In this document: positions 1 to 8,376 of the stretch, in pieces
Position numbering within the stretch: the stretch's first letter is position 1
Layout: each line of letters opens with the position of its first letter
Assembly (NCBI RefSeq): GCF_916618885.1
Contig: NZ_CAKAKH010000001.1
Span: 62,001-126,000 of the forward strand
Source: Marinilactibacillus sp. Marseille-P9653
GTDB taxonomy: Bacteria > Bacillota > Bacilli > Lactobacillales > Carnobacteriaceae_A
Direction: 5' to 3'
DNA: 64,000 nucleotides
Position numbers and translations under genes: made by a program
The notes under the pieces: model-generated
Databases searched by the model: none
Seen by the model: the letters and a program-made list of their open reading frames with translations, nothing else
Told to the model about the DNA's origin: nothing

Positions 1-689
1 TAGTCTTGTGCTTGATACCGTTGATTTCCTTTGATTTCAAAGGTTTTATAGTCATCGTCATGTTTGATGATGATCCCGAATGCTGATAAGACAGACAAAG
101 TTAAGTCTATATACCCTTTAGATTCAAGATGGGTCGTGATATCAATCGTTGAGTTACCATCTAGTAAAGGAAGCGTCAGTAGCATACCTGTAATAAACTG
201 CGAGCTAACATCTCCACGCATCTCATAGTTACCCGAACTCAACTGACCTTCAATCGTCAAATCCAAGTTCTCTGATGATCCCGATTCATATCTTAAATTC
301 TGAAGGCTGAATAGCTCCCGATATGTATCTAATGGGCGCTGTCCTAATTTTCCTCTACCCACAAAATGCGTCGGTCCTTCAAACAGGGTAGCCAAAGGTA
401 CGAAAAATCTTAATGTAGACCCTGATTCATTGCAGTCAATTTCTTGACTAGTTCTAGCTGTTTCTAGTCCACACCCATCAATGGTTAGGGTATTTCCAGC
501 TTGTTCAATCGTTGCGCCAAAAGCACGCATACCTTCCATCGTTGCTATAATATCATCAGATAATTGAATATTGCGAATAACACTCTGTCCTGTTGCTAGA
601 CCTGCACAGATCACCGCTCGATGCGCCATACTTTTAGAAGGAGGAACAGTCACCGTGCCTTTTAATTTGTTTGGTTCTATTTTTATCAT
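1..689 (-). CDS. aroA: EPSP synthase (3-phosphoshikimate 1-carboxyvinyltransferase), 5' part; runs off the left edge
   Basis: This gene makes EPSP from shikimate-3-phosphate and phosphoenolpyruvate, the sixth step of the shikimate pathway. I translated it by hand from an ATG at 689. The protein opens MIKIEPNKLKGTVTVPPSKS, and the early PPSKSMAHR block is the family's substrate-binding signature. About 229 of the usual ~430 residues are visible; the C-terminal half lies beyond base 1. It starts 2 bases after the aroB stop, so it is co-transcribed and probably translationally coupled with aroB. The identity is firm from the N-terminal motif; the 3' end is unseen. Confidence 0.93.
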   Translation of the reverse strand, partial: MIKIEPNKLKGTVTVPPSKSMAHRAVICAGLATGQSVIRNIQLSDDIIATMEGMRAFGATIEQAGNTLTIDGCGLETARTSQEIDCNESGSTLRFFVPLATLFEGPTHFVGRGKLGQRPLDTYRELFSLQNLRYESGSSENLDLTIEGQLSSGNYEMRGDVSSQFITGMLLTLPLLDGNSTIDITTHLESKGYIDLTLSVLSAFGIIIKHDDDYKTFEIKGNQRYQAQD

Positions 690-691
690 TG

Positions 692-1780
692 TCACGGTTT
701 GATTCCTCCTGCTTCAAGTATACTGAAAAACTGTCGATCTGTTTTGATCCTTCGTGCTTGTCCGATTGTATCTAAGACAATCACATTCAAACTACCTTTA
801 AAATTCTTTTTATCTTTTTCTATATAAGGTAAAATTTCAGCGTAATCTGCTGGTTGTTCTAACTTTGTCGGTAATTGGTGGTTTTCAAGAATCTTGATGA
901 TTTTTTCTGTTGTTCCAGCTTTTGTTAATTGTTGTTCTTCTGCGATTCTGGATAGTTCAACCATTCCAATCGCTACACCTTGACCGTGTGAATAAACTTC
1001 ATAATGGTAGTAAGCTTCGATGGCATGACCCAAGGTATGTCCAAAGTTCAGTAACATACGTTCACTTGTGTCTTTTTCATCTTCTTGGACGACCATTTTC
1101 TTTATTGTACAGCACGTCTCAATCACCCATTCGATTTGATTCATTACTTCTTCTCTTGAAGACATTTCCATCAAACGATCAAATAGAGTCTGGTCTTTGA
1201 TACATCCGTACTTGATGACTTCTGCCATACCATCTGCGAATGCCTGGTCTGTTAAGGTCGTTAAAACCAGTGGATCGATCAGAACGAGTTCAGGGTGATA
1301 GAAAGCACCGACCAGATTTTTACCTTCTGGCAAATCTACACCGACTTTTCCACCAACACTACTATCTACTTGTGCTAGTAGCGTTGTCGGGATCTGTACA
1401 AAAGAAATGCCTCTCAAGTAAGTTGCAGCTGCAAACCCTGTAATGTCTCCCACTACACCGCCACCAAGTGCAATAATTAAATCACTTCTGGTCAAGCCAA
1501 ATTCAATCAATTGACTGAATATAGCTGGCATGGAACTAAAGGTCTTGGTTTGTTCTCCTGGTGGTAAGACAATGCACTGAACTTCGAATCCTGCTTTCTT
1601 TAATTGATTCAAAACAATTTCTCCATAGTGTGTATGGACTGTCTCATCTGTTACGATCATAATTTTTTGACCGTTGAATAGCGCAGAAATTTCTCTACCA
1701 ACCTGATTCAATAGGTTTTTCTCAATTTTTAATACATAACTTGTCTCCTGAGCAGGAACTTCTACGATTAATTCAGGCAT
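692..1780 (-). CDS. aroB: 3-dehydroquinate synthase
   Basis: This cytosolic NAD- and metal-dependent enzyme converts DAHP to 3-dehydroquinate, the second shikimate step. It has 362 residues, normal for AroB. The nucleotide-binding GGGVVGD stretch is at about 106-112, PTTLLAQVDSSVGGK at 131-145, and the metal-ligand region includes FGHTLGHAIE and HGQGVAIG. It lies between aroF (17-base gap upstream) and aroA (2-base gap downstream) on the minus strand, a tight aroF-aroB-aroA unit. A good GGAGG-like site precedes the ATG. Nothing looks damaged. Confidence 0.97.
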   Translation of the reverse strand: MPELIVEVPAQETSYVLKIEKNLLNQVGREISALFNGQKIMIVTDETVHTHYGEIVLNQLKKAGFEVQCIVLPPGEQTKTFSSMPAIFSQLIEFGLTRSDLIIALGGGVVGDITGFAAATYLRGISFVQIPTTLLAQVDSSVGGKVGVDLPEGKNLVGAFYHPELVLIDPLVLTTLTDQAFADGMAEVIKYGCIKDQTLFDRLMEMSSREEVMNQIEWVIETCCTIKKMVVQEDEKDTSERMLLNFGHTLGHAIEAYYHYEVYSHGQGVAIGMVELSRIAEEQQLTKAGTTEKIIKILENHQLPTKLEQPADYAEILPYIEKDKKNFKGSLNVIVLDTIGQARRIKTDRQFFSILEAGGIKP

Positions 1781-1797
1781 GTCTTCCCTCCTTTAAA

Positions 1798-2838
1798 TTA
1801 TTTAGATAAGATTGTTGATGCTGCTTGAATGGAACGTCCTTCGATTTCAGCTAGTTTGCTTGCTTTGATCATTAATTCTTCAAATTCGTCCGGTGTTAGA
1901 CACTGTTCCCCGTCACTCCATGCATTTGCTGGATCATCGTGTACTTCAATCATAAGACCATCTGCCCCAGCAGCGATACCTGCTTTTGCTCCAGCTTCAA
2001 CCAGGTAGGACATTCCACCTGCGTGACTTGGATCTATAATAATAGGCAAGTGAGATAATTTTTTGATAACTGGTACTGCTTGAATATCTAGTGTATTCCT
2101 TGTTTCTGTTTCAAATGTACGAATACCACGTTCACACAAAATGACATTTTCGTTTCCTTCAGACATGATGTATTCAGCTGACATTAACCATTCTTGGTAT
2201 GTTGCAGATAGGCCTCGTTTTAACAAGACAGGTGTCTGTGTTTTGCCGACTTCTTTTAAAAGATCGAAATTTTGCATATTGCGGGCGCCGATTTGGATCA
2301 TATCAACAGAGTCAACGAACTCGTCAATCCATTTAGTCGACATCAATTCTGTAACGATTGGTAGACCCGTTTCAGCTTTAGCTGCTTGTAGCATTCTCAA
2401 GCCTTCTAATTCAAGTCCTTGGAAGCTGTACGGAGAGGTTCTAGGCTTGAATGCTCCACCTCTTAGGAAGTTCGCTCCGGCAGCTTTGATGCGTTTGGCA
2501 ACGTGAATGATTTGTTCTTCACTTTCCACTGAACAAGGTCCAGCGATGATGCCTAATTGTCCGCCACCGATTGTTTCGTTGTCAATTTTTATAATAGAGT
2601 TTTCTGGATGGAACTTTCTGTTTGCACGTTTGTAAGGATCTTCTACACGTACGATTTGGTCGACCTCTTTCAATGCTTGTAACTGATGAGTGTCGATGCT
2701 ACTAGTATCTCCAATCAATCCTAAGAAGTCTCTTTTAATATCTGAAAAATGACTAACGGATACACCTTTTGCTTCAAGTCTTGCTGTAATATCCTTCACT
2801 GCTGCTGCGGTTGTATCTTGTTTTAATACGATGATCAT
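1798..2838 (-). CDS. aroF: 3-deoxy-7-phosphoheptulonate (DAHP) synthase, type I-beta with N-terminal FXD-type domain
   Basis: This enzyme condenses PEP and erythrose-4-phosphate, the committed step of aromatic biosynthesis. An N-terminal ~90-residue ferredoxin-like regulatory segment precedes the barrel, which shows GPCSVES, LRGGAFKPRTSPYSFQG and DPSHAGG. The length (346 aa) fits the AroA(I-beta)/Thermotoga-like class, which in known members is feedback-controlled through the extra domain. I chose the ATG at 2838, not the in-frame ATG at 2844: the GAGGAG site leaves 7 bases to 2838 but only about 1 to 2844, and MIIVLKQ matches the usual family start. It is the second gene of the attenuated operon. 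Confidence 0.95.
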   Translation of the reverse strand: MIIVLKQDTTAAAVKDITARLEAKGVSVSHFSDIKRDFLGLIGDTSSIDTHQLQALKEVDQIVRVEDPYKRANRKFHPENSIIKIDNETIGGGQLGIIAGPCSVESEEQIIHVAKRIKAAGANFLRGGAFKPRTSPYSFQGLELEGLRMLQAAKAETGLPIVTELMSTKWIDEFVDSVDMIQIGARNMQNFDLLKEVGKTQTPVLLKRGLSATYQEWLMSAEYIMSEGNENVILCERGIRTFETETRNTLDIQAVPVIKKLSHLPIIIDPSHAGGMSYLVEAGAKAGIAAGADGLMIEVHDDPANAWSDGEQCLTPDEFEELMIKASKLAEIEGRSIQAASTILSK

Positions 2839-2856
2839 GATCATTCTCCTCTTTTT

Positions 2857-3393
2857 TTAAATAATTTTGTAAAGACACCAGACCATTACTGGTTCATATC
2901 GTTCTTCTACTTTGTATTCAGGGTTTTTCTCTTTTTCAAACACGTCCTCACTAATGATGGTATACTTCAAGTTTTTCTTACAAAAAGCTGTCCATGCTTT
3001 GTATTTACTGTCTGTATATGTGATCAGTGTTGGATCTTCGATCGATTCCAAATACTTTTTCAAAAAAATAGTGGTAGCCGGATGAATCATTGCTGTGTTT
3101 TCGGAATGACTTTTATTTCTAACCAGTACCATAGGCTTCGTTTTTTTCTGAAAGACTTCAACAAGTTCTATTTTGTCCCAGTAATCATAATTAAACTCTT
3201 TCCAACCGTATTCCTTTCGAGCGCTTTTAAAGGCAACTGGGAATAGTACGTGTTCTCCTTTCAACGATTCAATCTTATGAATCAAGTTGTCAAAGGACGG
3301 ATATGCGACAATGTCATCTTCTTCTGACTTGATTAAAGATTTAGCTGCTGCATAACTATCTGTACTTTCTGGACCTAATGTATGAATCCTCAT
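2857..3393 (-). CDS. Prephenate dehydratase-fold / BacA-like protein, short form without ACT domain
   Basis: First gene of the leftward aro operon, 178 aa from the ATG at 3393. GAGG lies 9 bases upstream; an in-frame GTG at 3408 overlaps that site and is less likely. The opening IHTLGPESTDSYAAA resembles the start of prephenate dehydratases (LGPEGTFS) and of the prephenate decarboxylase BacA (NTLGPEGTSSEYAA). HPATTIFLKKY and the C-terminal VMVWCLYK also recall BacA. It lacks the catalytic Thr-Arg-Phe motif of true dehydratases and has no ACT domain. By fold and position it probably binds prephenate or a related compound. The reaction is unknown; no other bacilysin genes are nearby. Confidence 0.7.
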   Translation of the reverse strand: MRIHTLGPESTDSYAAAKSLIKSEEDDIVAYPSFDNLIHKIESLKGEHVLFPVAFKSARKEYGWKEFNYDYWDKIELVEVFQKKTKPMVLVRNKSHSENTAMIHPATTIFLKKYLESIEDPTLITYTDSKYKAWTAFCKKNLKYTIISEDVFEKEKNPEYKVEERYEPVMVWCLYKII

Positions 3394-3475
3394 TTGTGCA
3401 TCCCTCACTATTTCTTTAAATGTAGGTGGTTTCTCTCTTAACAGACTTTTCAGTACGATTGAACAACATTTTTAG

Positions 3476-3576
3476 CTTTGCTTCGAACGGGCTTGCCTGA
3501 CGGCTGTTATAACTACGCTCGCTGTCGCTCGCCTAGTGCTTTGCCTGTAACTCGCTTCGCTTCGAACAGGCAAAGC
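3476..3576. repeat. Structured GC-richer intergenic element with an 11-bp-arm hairpin, between attenuator and first aro gene
   Basis: The arms GCTTTGCCTGT (3538-3548) and ACAGGCAAAGC (3566-3576) are perfect inverted repeats around a 17-base loop. Related pieces (GCTTCGAACGGGCTTGCCTG and several CGCTCGC/CGCTTCGC runs) fill 3476-3560. The composition differs from the surrounding AT-rich DNA. It looks like a dispersed intergenic repeat of the small palindromic type, but I cannot see a second copy elsewhere in the window. Confidence 0.5.
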
Positions 3577-3745
3577 AAAAACGCCGCATTCGAGTTCTCT
3601 TTTTGGGAGAAGTTCGAATGCGGCGTTGGTTAAATTCACTCATAAAATGTTACTTAATTTTTACTTGTGCGCCCCATTCGATTTCTCGTGAAATCTATGG
3701 GACGCTGTTGTCAGCAGCTTAAAGCTCTTCAGCCTCCATAGATTT
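3577..3745 (-). promoter_or_regulatory. Five-segment transcription attenuator of the aroF-aroB-aroA operon
   Basis: Read on the minus strand, the leader RNA holds five pairing segments. Segment 1 (3736-3745, AAATCTATGG) is a perfect 10-bp match to segment 2 (3691-3700, CCATAGATTT). Segment 2 with its flank can instead pair with segment 3 (3669-3685) through GATTTC/GAAATC and CCCAT/ATGGG. Segment 3 can also pair 11 of 12 bases with segment 4 (TCGAATGGGGCG against CGCCGCATTCGA, 3607-3625). Segment 4 with segment 5 (3582-3599) forms a 12-bp plus 5-bp terminator hairpin followed by TTTTT (3577-3581). Segment 1 starts a few bases after the Tyr/Phe codons of the leader peptide. The pairings are visible; the switch logic is inferred. 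Confidence 0.8.
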
Positions 3746-3820
3746 GATCCTAAAGAAGCTAAAGTAATAACTATTCAATTGTGGAGCCATTGCGATTTGT
3801 GATTGTAGTTGTCTATTCAT
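3719..3820 (-). CDS. Aromatic leader peptide (33 aa) of the aro operon attenuator
   Basis: A GAGGAG site (3831-3836) lies 10 bases upstream of an ATG at 3820, which opens a 33-codon frame ending in TAA at 3719-3721. Residues 18-23 are Tyr-Tyr-Phe-Ser-Phe-Phe (codons TAT TAC TTT AGC TTC TTT): five aromatic residues in six. This is the hallmark of a leader peptide whose ribosome senses charged Tyr- and Phe-tRNA, as in enterobacterial pheA. The last codons overlap attenuator segment 1, and the stop codon lies inside the segment 1:2 loop. It is unlikely to act as a protein. Confidence 0.8.
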   Translation of the reverse strand: MNRQLQSQIAMAPQLNSYYFSFFRIKSMEAEEL

Positions 3821-3873
3821 CTCAATTTCTCTCCTCAATCAATTAGTATCAGCTGTTGTTCAACTGTGACCCA

Positions 3874-3902
3874 ATACTAGCAATTAGATTTATCCTTGTC
3901 AA
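3874..3902 (-). promoter_or_regulatory. Vegetative promoter for the leftward aro operon
   Basis: On the minus strand a consensus TTGACA (3897-3902) is separated by 17 bases from TAGTAT (3874-3879). Transcription would start near 3867, giving about 47 bases before the leader-peptide ATG. A strong promoter followed by an attenuator is the expected arrangement. Confidence 0.8.
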
Positions 3903-4016
3903 CAGTCATTCTCAAAAAATCTCAAATATTTTTTTAATGTTCTTTTTCAAATTCTCATTTTTCAGCTCAACCATAAGGGTTTATTACCGAATTTATCTTC
4001 GCAAAAAAAATTCTAT

Positions 4017-4045
4017 TTGTGTTTTATTTTTCTTTTGTCTATACT
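4017..4045 (+). promoter_or_regulatory. Probable promoter of the aroE-aroK-aroQ-tyrA operon
   Basis: TTGTGT (4017-4022), 17 bases, then TATACT (4040-4045), with about 28 bases to the aroE ribosome site. No leader peptide or terminator lies between it and aroE, so this operon does not share the attenuator of its divergent neighbour. Confidence 0.6.
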
Positions 4046-4080
4046 TCAAACCAATATATGGATTACGAAAGGAGTTTATC

Positions 4081-4896
4081 ATGCACTTTTACGGTTTATT
4101 TGGAGAATCACTCTCCCATACTCTTTCTCCAGCTCTACATAAACGAATCTATCAAAAGCTTGGAATCGATGCTGCTTATAAAGCTTTCGCATTCAAACCA
4201 GACCTTCTTGAACAAGCCGTTTCTGGAGTACGCGCCTTAACAATCAATGGCGTGAATGTCACGATTCCCTATAAAGAAAAGGTCATTCCTTATCTCGATG
4301 AACTCGATTCCTTTGCTGAAAAATTGAATGCTGTTAATACGATAGAACATATAAACAACAAATTAATCGGACATAATACAGACTATGCAGGTTTTGGTTT
4401 GATTTTTGAAAGACGCAATTGGACTATTGAAAGTAAAACGGCTATGATTTTGGGAACAGGCGGTGCTGCAAAGATTGTTGAAACGTACCTCCTTGATCAT
4501 GGTATTGATCACCTCATTATCGTTTCAAGATCTCCTGAACGATTCGAGAACACTGATAAAAACACCTATACCAATTATGAATCGTTGTCTTCTTATAACG
4601 GAGACTATCTCATTAATACGACACCTATTGGTATGTATCCAGATATTGCGTCTTCCCCTTTGGATGCGAGCGTTGTTCATCAGTTTGATACAATTATAGA
4701 TTTAATTTACAACCCAGAAATGACTACTTTGTTGCAATTAGGTGTCCAGCAACATAAGCAAGTCGCTAATGGATTAGATATGCTAGTTGGACAAGCTGTC
4801 AAAGCAGTTGAAATCTGGGAAAACTGCACAATCGAGAACAGCCTAGTCGATGAACTGATCGATTACTTTCAAAATAAAGTGAGTGAAACAAAGTGA
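4081..4896 (+). CDS. aroE: Shikimate dehydrogenase (NADP+)
   Basis: Reduces 3-dehydroshikimate to shikimate. The 271-aa protein starts at the ATG at 4081, 7 bases after AAAGGAG. The frame is open further upstream, but that part is AT-rich junk and lacks a ribosome site. The N-terminal substrate domain has SHTLSPALH (12-20), NVTIPYKEK (around 58-66, catalytic Lys) and GHNTDYAGF (around 98-106, catalytic Asp). The Rossmann GTGGAAK follows. The stop overlaps the aroK GTG start by four bases. First gene of the rightward shikimate operon. Confidence 0.96.
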   Translation: MHFYGLFGESLSHTLSPALHKRIYQKLGIDAAYKAFAFKPDLLEQAVSGVRALTINGVNVTIPYKEKVIPYLDELDSFAEKLNAVNTIEHINNKLIGHNTDYAGFGLIFERRNWTIESKTAMILGTGGAAKIVETYLLDHGIDHLIIVSRSPERFENTDKNTYTNYESLSSYNGDYLINTTPIGMYPDIASSPLDASVVHQFDTIIDLIYNPEMTTLLQLGVQQHKQVANGLDMLVGQAVKAVEIWENCTIENSLVDELIDYFQNKVSETK

Positions 4897-5414
4897 AAAC
4901 AAATATCGTTTTAATCGGTATGACCGGATGTGGGAAAACAAGCTTCGGTAAAACATTAAGTATCAAATTAGACCGTCCTTTTCTTGATACAGATGAAATT
5001 ATTGAAGATACAACCCGTCAGACGATACCAGAATTATTCAAGATTGGTGAACCTCATTTTAGAACAATCGAAACAACGATTTGTCAGCAAGTCGCTTCCG
5101 AGTCTTCCTATAGTATTATCTCATGCGGTGGTGGTGTGATCTTAAAAGAAGAAAATGTACAGGCACTCAAAAAAACTGGATGGATTGTATTTATCGATCG
5201 ACCTGTAGAGAACATTGTTAAAGATATTCAACTGGATCATCGGCCTTTATTAAAAGAGGGTGTCAACAAACTATACCAATTATATGATGACAGAATCGAT
5301 CTTTATCGTTCTGCTGCTGACTTTATTGTTGAGAATCACTCCGATGAAGCTTATGTGCTAACAACAATTGAAAAAAATCTTCCTGAAACCATTAAAAAAG
5401 GAGTAAGCAAATGA
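4893..5414 (+). CDS. aroK: Shikimate kinase
   Basis: Phosphorylates shikimate with ATP. It has 173 aa. The P-loop GMTGCGKTSFG is at 9-19, the substrate-binding DTDE follows near residue 34, and the GGG of the shikimate site is at about 88-90. The start is GTG at 4893, overlapping the aroE stop (GTGA), with only a weak ribosome site, so translation is probably coupled to aroE. The stop overlaps the aroQ ATG in the same way. Confidence 0.95.
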   Translation: MKTNIVLIGMTGCGKTSFGKTLSIKLDRPFLDTDEIIEDTTRQTIPELFKIGEPHFRTIETTICQQVASESSYSIISCGGGVILKEENVQALKKTGWIVFIDRPVENIVKDIQLDHRPLLKEGVNKLYQLYDDRIDLYRSAADFIVENHSDEAYVLTTIEKNLPETIKKGVSK

Positions 5415-5845
5415 ATTTACTGATCCTCAATGGACCGAATTTGAACTTTCTAGGTATCCGTGAACCGGATGTCTATGGTACTCAGACTTTAAAAGATATA
5501 GAAGATCATATTGAGCAATATGCTACCAAGCTTGGCCATCATTGTACTTTTTTTCAAAGTAATTCTGAGGGTGCCCTTGTTGACCGCTTGCAACAAGCCC
5601 ATATGGATGAAGTAGACGGTATTATTTTTAATCCAGCGGCTTATACACACTATAGCTATGCGATTCACGATGCCATTAAAGCCATCTCTGTCCCTACTGT
5701 AGAAGTCCACCTGAGTGCGATTCATGCTAGAGAGTCATTCAGAAAAGAATCAGTTGTGGCACCAGCTTGTATTGGGCAGATTTCTGGATTTGGTCCTACA
5801 GGTTATGCACTAGCGATTCATGCTTTAGAAGAAAAATCCGTTTAA
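5411..5845 (+). CDS. aroQ: 3-dehydroquinate dehydratase, type II
   Basis: Dehydrates 3-dehydroquinate to 3-dehydroshikimate through the type II enolate mechanism; the family forms dodecamers. It has 144 aa. The signature LNGPNLNFLGIREPDVYG is at the N-terminus, with FNPAAYTHYSYAIHDA and EVHLSAIHARESFR further on. These carry the catalytic Tyr, the Asn substrate ligand and the His. The AAAGGAG site is well spaced from the ATG, which overlaps the aroK stop. Type II is usual in this pathway for bacilli and unrelated to the type I aroD enzyme. Confidence 0.96.
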   Translation: MNLLILNGPNLNFLGIREPDVYGTQTLKDIEDHIEQYATKLGHHCTFFQSNSEGALVDRLQQAHMDEVDGIIFNPAAYTHYSYAIHDAIKAISVPTVEVHLSAIHARESFRKESVVAPACIGQISGFGPTGYALAIHALEEKSV

Positions 5846-5856
5846 AGGAGTTTGAA

Positions 5857-6693
5857 ATGAAAATTGCACTTATAGGCTTAGGCGCAATCGGGGGCTCATT
5901 TGCTATGGGCCTCAAAGCGGCAGGATACAAAGACGTTTACGGCGTGGATCTTGATCCAGAAACGATTGCAACTGCAGAAAAAGAAGAGCTGATTATTAAA
6001 GGTTATACTGATGCAAAAGCACTCTTACCTGATATGGATCTTGTGCTGCTTTCGCTTTATCCAAATCAGATTCCGAGTTTTGTAAAAGAACACCGTGACG
6101 TATTCAAACCTTCTGTAGTTTTAACAGATGTTACGGGCGTTAAAACAGCCATTATCAACCAAGTCATGGAGCTCCTACCAGAATCAGCCGATTTTATTTT
6201 CGCTCATCCTATGCGCGGAAGTGAAAAAAAGGGGATTTCTGGAGCTGATCATAAAAGATTTATTGGAGCGAATGCGCTCATCACACCGATTCCTTCTAAT
6301 AAAGAAGCTAACCTTGCACTGGTGGAACAACTATACCAGGATATCGGGTTTGAAAGCCTCTCTCGGGTCTCTCCAGAACTACATGATGAACAAATTGCTT
6401 ACGTTAGTCAGTTGATGCATGCGCTCTCTGTTGCTGTAGTCAACAGTACTCAAGCATCTGAAGAGACATTAACTTTTGCAGGAAATAGCTTCAAAGAACT
6501 TACCCGCATCGCAGATATCAATGGTGACTTATGGAGCGAACTTTTTTTGAATAATCGTTCTGCTCTCTTAAATTCTATCGAAGCATTTGAAAACGAACTC
6601 GACAAACTCAAACAAACATTAGTCGAAGATGATGAGGTAGCTTTAAAATCTATTTTCAAAAAAGCCAGAACTCAGAGAAGAGATTGGTACTAA
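5857..6693 (+). CDS. tyrA: Prephenate dehydrogenase
   Basis: Converts prephenate to 4-hydroxyphenylpyruvate, the tyrosine branch. It has 278 aa from the ATG at 5857, which AAAGGAG precedes by 6 bases; an upstream in-frame extension overlaps aroQ and is rejected. The Rossmann motif GLGAIGGS is at 7-14. The middle has FAHPMRGSEKKGISGAD, with the family His, and the helical C-terminal dimerisation half follows. No ACT domain and no fused chorismate mutase are present. It is the last gene of the operon and is followed by a strong terminator. Confidence 0.95.
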   Translation: MKIALIGLGAIGGSFAMGLKAAGYKDVYGVDLDPETIATAEKEELIIKGYTDAKALLPDMDLVLLSLYPNQIPSFVKEHRDVFKPSVVLTDVTGVKTAIINQVMELLPESADFIFAHPMRGSEKKGISGADHKRFIGANALITPIPSNKEANLALVEQLYQDIGFESLSRVSPELHDEQIAYVSQLMHALSVAVVNSTQASEETLTFAGNSFKELTRIADINGDLWSELFLNNRSALLNSIEAFENELDKLKQTLVEDDEVALKSIFKKARTQRRDWY

Positions 6694-6738
6694 AAAGAGG
6701 ATCCTCTACTTAAATCGGTAGAAGATCCTCTTTTTAAA
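6692..6738. terminator. Bidirectional terminator between tyrA and the acetyltransferase gene
   Basis: The arms AAAAAGAGGATC (6692-6703) and GATCCTCTTTTT (6724-6735) are perfect 12-base complements with an inner CTAC/GTAG pair. The flanking A and T runs let it work in both directions for the convergent genes. Confidence 0.85.
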
Positions 6739-7245
6739 TTACTTTTTTAATGTTGAAAACACGTAAACGTCTTTCCCTTTCAAATTCACCGTTTTCTTGA
6801 TCTGCATCCCATTTTCTTCTGCAACTTTTCTTGAACCTTTATTTCCTACTTGAACCAAAGAAATGATCTCATCTAAGTGTAGTTGCTGTTCTCCAAATGT
6901 TCTCAAAGCCGTCGCAATTTCTGTAGCGTAGCCATTTCTCCAATGTTCTTCCGCAATCCAATATCCGATTTCCATATAATCTACGCCTTCTACAGTTTGC
7001 GGGAGAAACCCAGCCTGGCCAATCGGTGTTCCTCTATCTTTTAACTCGAGGACTTTCAGTCCCATATACTGATTTTTTTCATATAACTTGAACATTCGTC
7101 CTAAAGCAGCTTTTGTTTGTTCTCTTGTATACACTTCTCCTATACCTATGTACCTTACAACCTCTGGATTAGAAGTTAACGCATAAAGGAACTCGAAATC
7201 TTCTTCTGTATAGTCTCTGAGTCTTAATCTTTCTGTTTCTAGCAT
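6739..7245 (-). CDS. GNAT-family N-acetyltransferase (RimJ/RimL-like)
   Basis: 168 aa from the ATG at 7245; an upstream in-frame GTG adds four residues without a better ribosome site. It opens LETERLRLRDYTEEDFEFL, as RimJ/RimL-type acetyltransferases do. It continues with MEIGYWIAEEHWRNGYATE, the acetyl-CoA-binding region, and ends with VGNKGSRKVAEENGM. The family moves acetyl groups from acetyl-CoA to amino groups of proteins or small molecules; the substrate here is unknown. It stands alone between terminators. Confidence 0.85.
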   Translation of the reverse strand: MLETERLRLRDYTEEDFEFLYALTSNPEVVRYIGIGEVYTREQTKAALGRMFKLYEKNQYMGLKVLELKDRGTPIGQAGFLPQTVEGVDYMEIGYWIAEEHWRNGYATEIATALRTFGEQQLHLDEIISLVQVGNKGSRKVAEENGMQIKKTVNLKGKDVYVFSTLKK

Positions 7246-7271
7246 ACAAACGCCCACTTTCTTTAGAATAT

Positions 7272-7313
7272 AAAAAATACACAGAGACGCTTGAATGCGC
7301 CTCTCGTGTATCT
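7272..7313 (-). terminator. Terminator after trpS
   Basis: On the minus strand ATACACGAGAGGCGC and GCGTCTCTGTGTAT form an imperfect hairpin around ATTCAA, followed by TTTTTTA. It lies just past the trpS stop. Confidence 0.6.
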
Positions 7314-7324
7314 TTTAAACTGAT

Positions 7325-8374
<1,050 letters not shown>

Positions 8375-8376
8375 TT

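Noticed and set aside
3856-4080. Longer aroE with about 75 extra N-terminal residues
   Set aside because: The extension is AT-rich, lacks a ribosome site and contains the aroE promoter; the ATG at 4081 has AAAGGAG.
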